The notes beneath the pieces were generated by a model. It did no database searches, was not told where the DNA came from, and saw nothing but the letters and a program-made list of their open reading frames with translations. Shown here piece after piece: positions 6,739 to 10,583 of a stretch of DNA of 10,583 bases (positions are counted from its first letter, which is position 1; each line of letters opens with the position of its first letter). This DNA is from CAYFZR01 sp046760505 [NCBI: Candidatus Hydrothermarchaeota archaeon] (GTDB lineage Archaea > CAYFZR01). The translations under genes were made by a program, and so were the position numbers. The DNA lies in NCBI GenBank assembly GCA_046760505.1, contig JBHIEG010000042.1, positions 1-10,583 of the forward strand. Reading direction: 5' to 3'.

Positions 6739-7194
6739 CTATCCAGAGAATTCAGCTATAGCCTGTATTATATCGGCTCTCGAAACGATTCCTACGAGTT
6801 TTCCTTTTTCATCTACCACAGGAAGTCTATTTATGTGTTTTTCGCTCATTATACGTGCTGCTTCAGAAATACCAGTTTCAGGAGAGACTGTTTCTACCTT
6901 TTTGGTCATAATCTCCTTCACTTTTGTTGAAGCATTCCTTTCAATATCCCTAAGGGCCCTATCTAATTCTTCTCTAATTTTTGATGAGAGTTCCCAGACA
7001 TACAAATGTCCTACTGTCTCCTTTTCACATATTTCCATTATATCCGCTTCAGTTACTATTCCAACAACTTTTCCTTCAAGAATTACAGGTAATCCACTGA
7101 TTCTATTATTTTTCAGTATATTCACAACATCTAGAACAGTTTCATCTGGACCTACGGTAATTACATTCTTGGTCATTATGTCTTTAACCTTCAT
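6739..7194 (-). CDS. Two-CBS-domain protein (probable adenine-nucleotide sensor)
   Basis: A soluble protein of about 151 residues made only of a CBS pair: CBS1 (about residues 2-55, VKDIMTKNVITV ... GKVVGIVTEADIM) and CBS2 (about 92-148, VKEIMTKKVETV ... GKLVGIVSRADII), joined by a charged helix (60-90). Both repeats keep the G-h-V-[TS]-x-x-D segment that typically lines the ligand site for adenosine nucleotides. I chose the ATG at 7194, preceded by AAAGGAA, over an in-frame TTG at 7239 that would add fifteen residues unlike a CBS domain. The gene is followed after 34 nt by the CPA2 antiporter, which has no cytoplasmic regulatory domain. Such proteins often regulate transporters, so control of the antiporter is plausible but inferred from adjacency only. 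Confidence 0.92.
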   Translation of the reverse strand: MKVKDIMTKNVITVGPDETVLDVVNILKNNRISGLPVILEGKVVGIVTEADIMEICEKETVGHLYVWELSSKIREELDRALRDIERNASTKVKEIMTKKVETVSPETGISEAARIMSEKHINRLPVVDEKGKLVGIVSRADIIQAIAEFSG

Positions 7195-7230
7195 AGTCGT
7201 TCCTTTTAGGTATGATACAGTTAATTTGTA

Positions 7231-7247
7231 AAAACTCAAATAAAAAA
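7231..7247 (-). terminator. T-rich stretch after the duplicated-domain gene; possible terminator and promoter
   Basis: Right after the TAG stop (7250-7248) the minus strand reads TTTTTTATTTGAGTTTT. Two T-runs of this size are the usual archaeal intrinsic terminator. The same bases resemble a TATA box about 50 nt before the CBS start. It may therefore both end the envelope-gene transcript and begin the CBS-antiporter transcript, or serve partial read-through. Confidence 0.4.
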
Positions 7248-8012
7248 CTAGTGCGAGAAAAGAATCATGTGCGAAACGTCGTAAAAGACCCCTGATAAAT
7301 CATTCAATGCATTCTGCAGATCTCTAGCACTGATCGTTATTTCTTCAGGCTCAAGAATCTCCATCGCAACCGGGTTCCCCTTCAGAATAAGATTTATTAA
7401 AGATGTAAAAGAGGTGGAAAAGAGCCTGACTCCAATAAGACCCTCAAATCCATGGCTTTCTTTAGTTTTAATGGTTTCTACTCTTTCAATTATTAAATCA
7501 GGATCTTGAATTAGAAGTAAAAGATTTTTTTTCAATTCTTCCTCGTCCTTTCCTTTCGCCTCAAATGCGAACTTCATTAAAATCGCTTGTTCTTTTCTCA
7601 TTTCATCCAACTCAAACTCATCTAATTCACGTACTTCAGGCAAATCTTCCAAATCAACCTGAAATGTAACTTTAAATTTATCGTATAGCATTCTAACGTA
7701 GTAAGATATAGCGGATAGTACCTCCAAAAACTCTTTTTTTGTCAGTTTTATCTGTAATGGAGAGATTATTTCTATTGCTGAAGGGGCATAACGCATTGTT
7801 GCCTTTGATAAGGTAATAAGGTCTTTTGCAAGAAAAGATACCTCAAAAAATCCTGAATAAGTTTCATTATCCTTGATTATTTCGTCAACATTAAGTTCTT
7901 TTACTTCTAAATCTTTTTGTTCTCTTATTTTCTTTATCAAGGTTTCCATACTAATCTCTAACAGCTCTCGGTCGTTACTTTGAGTCTCTATTAACATATG
8001 AGCCTCAATCAA
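7248..8012 (-). CDS. Uncharacterised protein with two tandem copies of one alpha/beta domain
   Basis: A 254-residue, probably cytoplasmic protein with no signal peptide or membrane helix. I do not recognise its family. It contains an internal duplication. Residues about 4-112 and 145-251 share the order strand, long helix, hydrophobic strand (SGFFEVSFLAKDLITLSKAT against EGLIGVRLFSTSFTSLINLI), then A-[IM]-EI[IL]-x-P, a Lys/Ser-rich strand (QIKLTKKEFLEVLSAIS against EITISARDLQNALNDLS) and a closing helix. An acidic linker (119-142) joins the halves. The start is TTG at 8012 with GGAG overlapping the previous stop. ATG at 7997 (residue 6), preceded by GAGG, is a good alternative but would trim the first strand. 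It lies 4 nt after the thioredoxin-fold gene, so the two are co-translated and probably cooperate. Confidence 0.8.
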   Translation of the reverse strand: MIEAHMLIETQSNDRELLEISMETLIKKIREQKDLEVKELNVDEIIKDNETYSGFFEVSFLAKDLITLSKATMRYAPSAIEIISPLQIKLTKKEFLEVLSAISYYVRMLYDKFKVTFQVDLEDLPEVRELDEFELDEMRKEQAILMKFAFEAKGKDEEELKKNLLLLIQDPDLIIERVETIKTKESHGFEGLIGVRLFSTSFTSLINLILKGNPVAMEILEPEEITISARDLQNALNDLSGVFYDVSHMILFSH

Positions 8013-8016
8013 TTTT

Positions 8017-9180
8017 CTAACTCCTTATCCTTCTGAAAATGCTGAAAACTAGCATGCTTCCTAGTATTAATCCGATTCCACCTTTCCATATCTTTGTCTT
8101 TATAGATAATTCATCTAATTCTTTCTTTTTTTGCATTATTTTGGTTTGGTATACTTCGTACCAGTCCCTATACAGTCTAGTATCGTTTTTGTAATAATCT
8201 GCCAGTCTTTTTTTATCTTTTGCTCTTTTCATCTCCTCATACATCTCTTTTTGTTTACTCTCAACTTGCTGGGAATAATAGTATATGTCTTTTTGAAGTT
8301 GTGTCAATCTTGACTCGTAAAATCCCTGTTTAACATTTTCACTCGTATCTATAGTGGTTTTAGCCCACGAAATAGCCTTTACGTAGTCTTCTTCTTCAAA
8401 AGCATTCCAGGCAACGGAGAGTTGATACTCTGCCCTCGCAAGCTTTTCGCTAACATCGCTCACGTCTTCACCTTCTTTTTTTGCCCTTTCTATCGACTGT
8501 TTAAGTGCCCATATAACTCCACTGGCTTCATCTATTCTACTTTTGGCATAAATCCTCTCATTCTCTATCAATGTACTGTATGCCTCTTCAGCAAGGGAAT
8601 TAGCCTTCTGATATTCTCTTGCGGCATTGACTAGGTCATCTCTTTCAAAAAAAGTTTCTGCTGCCAAAAATACATCCCTTGCTGATGCCAACAACTCCCT
8701 TGGTTTAGAAGTACTCATTCCGATGGATCTTACATTCAAAATCTCTTCGTCCACTCTCTCAATATTTGTTTTCGCAAGATCCCTTAGAAAGATTACCCCT
8801 TCTGAAGATACCTCAACCTCGCTCGGGAGTGATATTGGTATTCCGCCTGCCTCTAATTCTTCTTGGACCACACGGAACAAGTTCGCTTTTATCTCCTGAT
8901 ACTTTACCAGGGCGATGTGCTCGTCAACAACGATGTGTGGGAGAAATTCTACGTTGTATTTATCTATAAAAGGTCTGCTCGTTGGATCCCTTGTGTTGTA
9001 CTTTTTTATCACCACATTGTCGCCATATCTACTCTTAATCTCCTCAAGCATTGGTTCAACAAGTTTACAGGCGCCGCAGTCTTCATTCCAGAAATATTCC
9101 AGTAAAACTGCTTGGTGGCTGCAGACTGGACAAAAAAATAACAGCATTAAAATCAAGAGAAGAATTTTTAACTTAATCAT
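8017..9180 (-). CDS. Membrane-anchored extracytoplasmic thioredoxin-fold protein with long helical region
   Basis: The 387 residues read: signal sequence (1-22), thioredoxin-like domain (about 24-112), helical repeat-like region rich in Ala, Glu, Lys and Tyr (about 130-285, TPR-like), coiled coil (about 290-360), membrane helix (364-382) and a short basic tail FRRIRS. The thioredoxin domain has the redox motif CGAC (C35, C38) in FWNEDCGACK and the expected cis-proline site FLPHIVV (P81). It should face outside the cell and form, reduce or rearrange disulfides. Two more cysteines, C17 and C20, lie at the end of the signal sequence; they do not form a standard lipobox. The start overlaps the upstream envelope gene in an ATGA arrangement, and the next gene begins 4 nt after the stop. 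A redox enzyme fused to a long helical stalk is unusual; its partner is unknown. Confidence 0.85.
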   Translation of the reverse strand: MIKLKILLLILMLLFFCPVCSHQAVLLEYFWNEDCGACKLVEPMLEEIKSRYGDNVVIKKYNTRDPTSRPFIDKYNVEFLPHIVVDEHIALVKYQEIKANLFRVVQEELEAGGIPISLPSEVEVSSEGVIFLRDLAKTNIERVDEEILNVRSIGMSTSKPRELLASARDVFLAAETFFERDDLVNAAREYQKANSLAEEAYSTLIENERIYAKSRIDEASGVIWALKQSIERAKKEGEDVSDVSEKLARAEYQLSVAWNAFEEEDYVKAISWAKTTIDTSENVKQGFYESRLTQLQKDIYYYSQQVESKQKEMYEEMKRAKDKKRLADYYKNDTRLYRDWYEVYQTKIMQKKKELDELSIKTKIWKGGIGLILGSMLVFSIFRRIRS

Positions 9181-9974
9181 CTGAGACCGAGCCTCTTTTT
9201 TCTTTTGTTGGATCTTCTCAGACCGTTTTTTAATCCAGCTGCTATTACAATCGAACCGATCAATATACTGAATACGAGTCTGATGTATCCGTTATTTCTT
9301 TTTGCTTCATTTACTTTTTCATACAAAAGTTCGAATTCTTTTCTCTTTTCAAAGTATTTATCTTTGTATATTTGGGCTTGTTTTTCCCAGTATTTTGCTT
9401 CTTCTTCATATTTCTCTTTTTTCTCTTTCCATTCTTTAGTTTGTTTCTCATAAAGCGATAGGGTCGCCTTTAATTTATTCAGCTGGGATTGAGTTTCCCG
9501 AATTCTTTTCTCCTCAGAAGTGTACTCTTCCGTGTTGATCTTTATTACCTTCGAGAATTCAATACTTTCAAACACGTTTGGTTCTATGGGGCAGTATTCT
9601 TCGGTGCACTTTATCCATCCATAATCTATGGTGAAACTCATCTCTGTTTTATTTGAGGCAGGCTCTATGTTTGAACCGATTGAGAACTGGTACTTTTTGT
9701 ACTCTCCCGGATTTATTTCTCCTATCTCCCCTTTTATTGTGCTCGTACTTGTAGACAAAAAATAGAGGTTAGAATTAGATAATTTTCCATTCACTACAAC
9801 ATTAAAGGCTGTTCCATTGAGAGCATCGTTTCTGATAATCAATGCATAGATCTCTGTTCCACCGGATGTGATTTCTTCAGGACCTTGAATACTTACATGC
9901 AAATCCGGCGGACCATTTCCTGCTAGAGAGGGTATAATCAACAAGCCTATGATAAATAGTAGGGCTTTCCTCAT
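9177..9974 (-). CDS. Membrane-anchored envelope protein: Ig-like domain, coiled coil, C-terminal anchor
   Basis: The 265 residues read: signal sequence (1-18, ending PSLAG), a beta-sandwich-like ectodomain (about 24-148) with the DLHVSIQGPEEITSGGT and INPGEYKKYQFSI pattern of archaeal S-layer-type Ig/CARDB domains, a charged coiled coil (about 150-228), a membrane helix (232-248) and a strongly basic tail (RRSNKRKKRLGLR). The ectodomain holds two cysteines, C123 and C128 in KCTEEYC, a likely disulfide and possible target of the neighbouring thioredoxin-fold protein. N-glycosylation sequons NGT (53) and NKT (108) are present. I chose ATG 9974, which has GAGGTG 4 nt upstream, over ATG 9986, which would place that site inside the gene. 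The gene overlaps the thioredoxin gene by 4 nt. Its topology mirrors that neighbour. Specific function unknown. Confidence 0.8.
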   Translation of the reverse strand: MRKALLFIIGLLIIPSLAGNGPPDLHVSIQGPEEITSGGTEIYALIIRNDALNGTAFNVVVNGKLSNSNLYFLSTSTSTIKGEIGEINPGEYKKYQFSIGSNIEPASNKTEMSFTIDYGWIKCTEEYCPIEPNVFESIEFSKVIKINTEEYTSEEKRIRETQSQLNKLKATLSLYEKQTKEWKEKKEKYEEEAKYWEKQAQIYKDKYFEKRKEFELLYEKVNEAKRNNGYIRLVFSILIGSIVIAAGLKNGLRRSNKRKKRLGLR

Positions 9975-10067
9975 TTTGCACCTCAAAACAGTTTTATCGC
10001 TTTGTAATTTTACCTATTGCTTTCTTCCATTAAAGCGTTAAGAGTTATAGGAGACCTGGTTGAGACA

Positions 10068-10583
10068 TCAATGGTATTTAACGGTTATTGTATTTCTGCC
10101 CTTTGTCAAGTCTGATACCAATATAAGTTTTCTCTCATTATCTCCGTATTCAAGCCTATATGTCTTAGCCCCACCTACTTCCTCTATGAAATTTGTAGTT
10201 GGAGGCATTTCGACCTCAATCGTTGCCCCGTTTATGTAATCTTGCGCCGTTACTACTATTTGAAGAGTGTTATTTTCTATATGGGAATGTACTATATCTA
10301 TGTTTTCCCTGTGTTTCCACCAGTTGTAGAGTTCATAGTAGGTTGCATCCCAGACATATGGCTTGGTCTTTAAATGATTTAAAATTGAATTGAGTTTCCA
10401 CGGGTATTTGCCACTTCCCTCCGTAGTAAGCCAGAGGGATATGACTCCACTTTTTTCGTATTTGTCATCTATCTGATTGTTTAAGAACTCCACTCCCTTT
10501 TCAGCCCTATAATTTGAGAATGCATAGGAATCTTTGTCTATCGTCTGGGGTATAAACAGCGGACCGTATAGATAGAATGGCAT
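10068..10583 (-). CDS. C-terminal part of a probable polysaccharide deacetylase-family protein (cut by window edge)
   Basis: A frame runs in from the window edge for 171 residues; the ATG at the edge need not be the true start. The segment SGVISLWLTTEGSGKYPWKLNSILNHLK followed by PYVWDATYYELYNWWKHRENI resembles the end of NodB-type polysaccharide deacetylase domains, where a line like 'vW.aTy.Ei..WW..R' closes the barrel. The last ~75 residues are a beta-rich domain (NTLQIVVTAQDYINGATIEVEMP ... RNTITVKYH) of the kind that often follows it. The catalytic Asp/His motifs would lie upstream, outside the window, so activity cannot be judged. The stop is 93 nt before the envelope gene; a shared transcript or a separate promoter are both possible. 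Confidence 0.55.
   Translation of the reverse strand: MPFYLYGPLFIPQTIDKDSYAFSNYRAEKGVEFLNNQIDDKYEKSGVISLWLTTEGSGKYPWKLNSILNHLKTKPYVWDATYYELYNWWKHRENIDIVHSHIENNTLQIVVTAQDYINGATIEVEMPPTTNFIEEVGGAKTYRLEYGDNERKLILVSDLTKGRNTITVKYH

Noticed and set aside
6833-7231. 132-codon plus-strand open frame
   Set aside because: It is antisense to the well-supported CBS-domain gene and has no motif or ribosome site of its own.
7195-7239. Extended N-terminus of the CBS protein from a TTG at 7239
   Set aside because: The added residues are not CBS-like, they overlap the T-rich terminator/promoter stretch, and the ATG at 7194 has a better upstream site.

Overview
The window is archaeal chromosome. It starts inside a 16S rRNA gene on the minus strand whose 5' end carries the archaeal signature (reverse complement of TCCGGCAGGATCAACCGGA at 749-767). 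It also has a tRNA-His without encoded CCA, archaeal TATA boxes placed about 26 nt before the inferred transcript starts, Shine-Dalgarno sites of the GGAGGTGAT type, and a two-gene archaeal type IV pilus-like core. The rRNA, the tRNA and one unexplained intergenic patch are GC-rich, while the protein genes are AT-rich. That contrast is typical of thermophilic archaea with low-GC genomes. I cannot place the lineage more closely than that by eye.

Layout: (1) 1-769, the 5' half of 16S rRNA (minus), then a leader with two clear hairpins and a TATA box near 957-964. (2) 1159-1231, tRNA-His(GTG) on the plus strand, divergent from the rRNA. (3) 4772 down to 1279 (minus), a compact operon: a 50-residue coiled-coil microprotein, a zinc-ribbon-bearing type II/IV secretion ATPase and a TadC/GspF-like membrane platform protein. 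Each junction overlaps by exactly 14 nt with the starts used here. (4) 4773-5088, a divergent intergenic region with a GC-rich island flanked by a perfect 9-bp inverted repeat and preceded by a strong TATA box; it is a candidate structured RNA or structured leader. (5) 5089-5457 (plus), a small membrane-anchored protein that may belong to the pilus machinery. (6) 9974 down to 5469 (minus), a run of five genes: an anchored Ig-like/coiled-coil envelope protein, an anchored extracytoplasmic thioredoxin-fold protein, a protein with an internal duplication, a two-CBS-domain protein and a CPA2-type cation/proton antiporter. A T-rich stretch after the third gene may split this run into two transcripts. 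(7) 10583 down to 10068 (minus), the C-terminal part of a probable polysaccharide deacetylase-family protein cut by the window edge.

Working picture: group 3 supplies the motor and membrane platform of a surface filament or secretion apparatus, possibly with the divergent 122-residue protein as a minor component. The first three genes of group 6 are tightly coupled (4-nt overlap, then 4-nt gap). Two of them have the same topology: signal peptide, outer domain, long helix region, C-terminal membrane anchor. They look like parts of one envelope system with a redox activity. The CBS protein and the antiporter probably work together in nucleotide-responsive cation or pH homeostasis. The functional links are inference from layout; the family calls rest on motifs.
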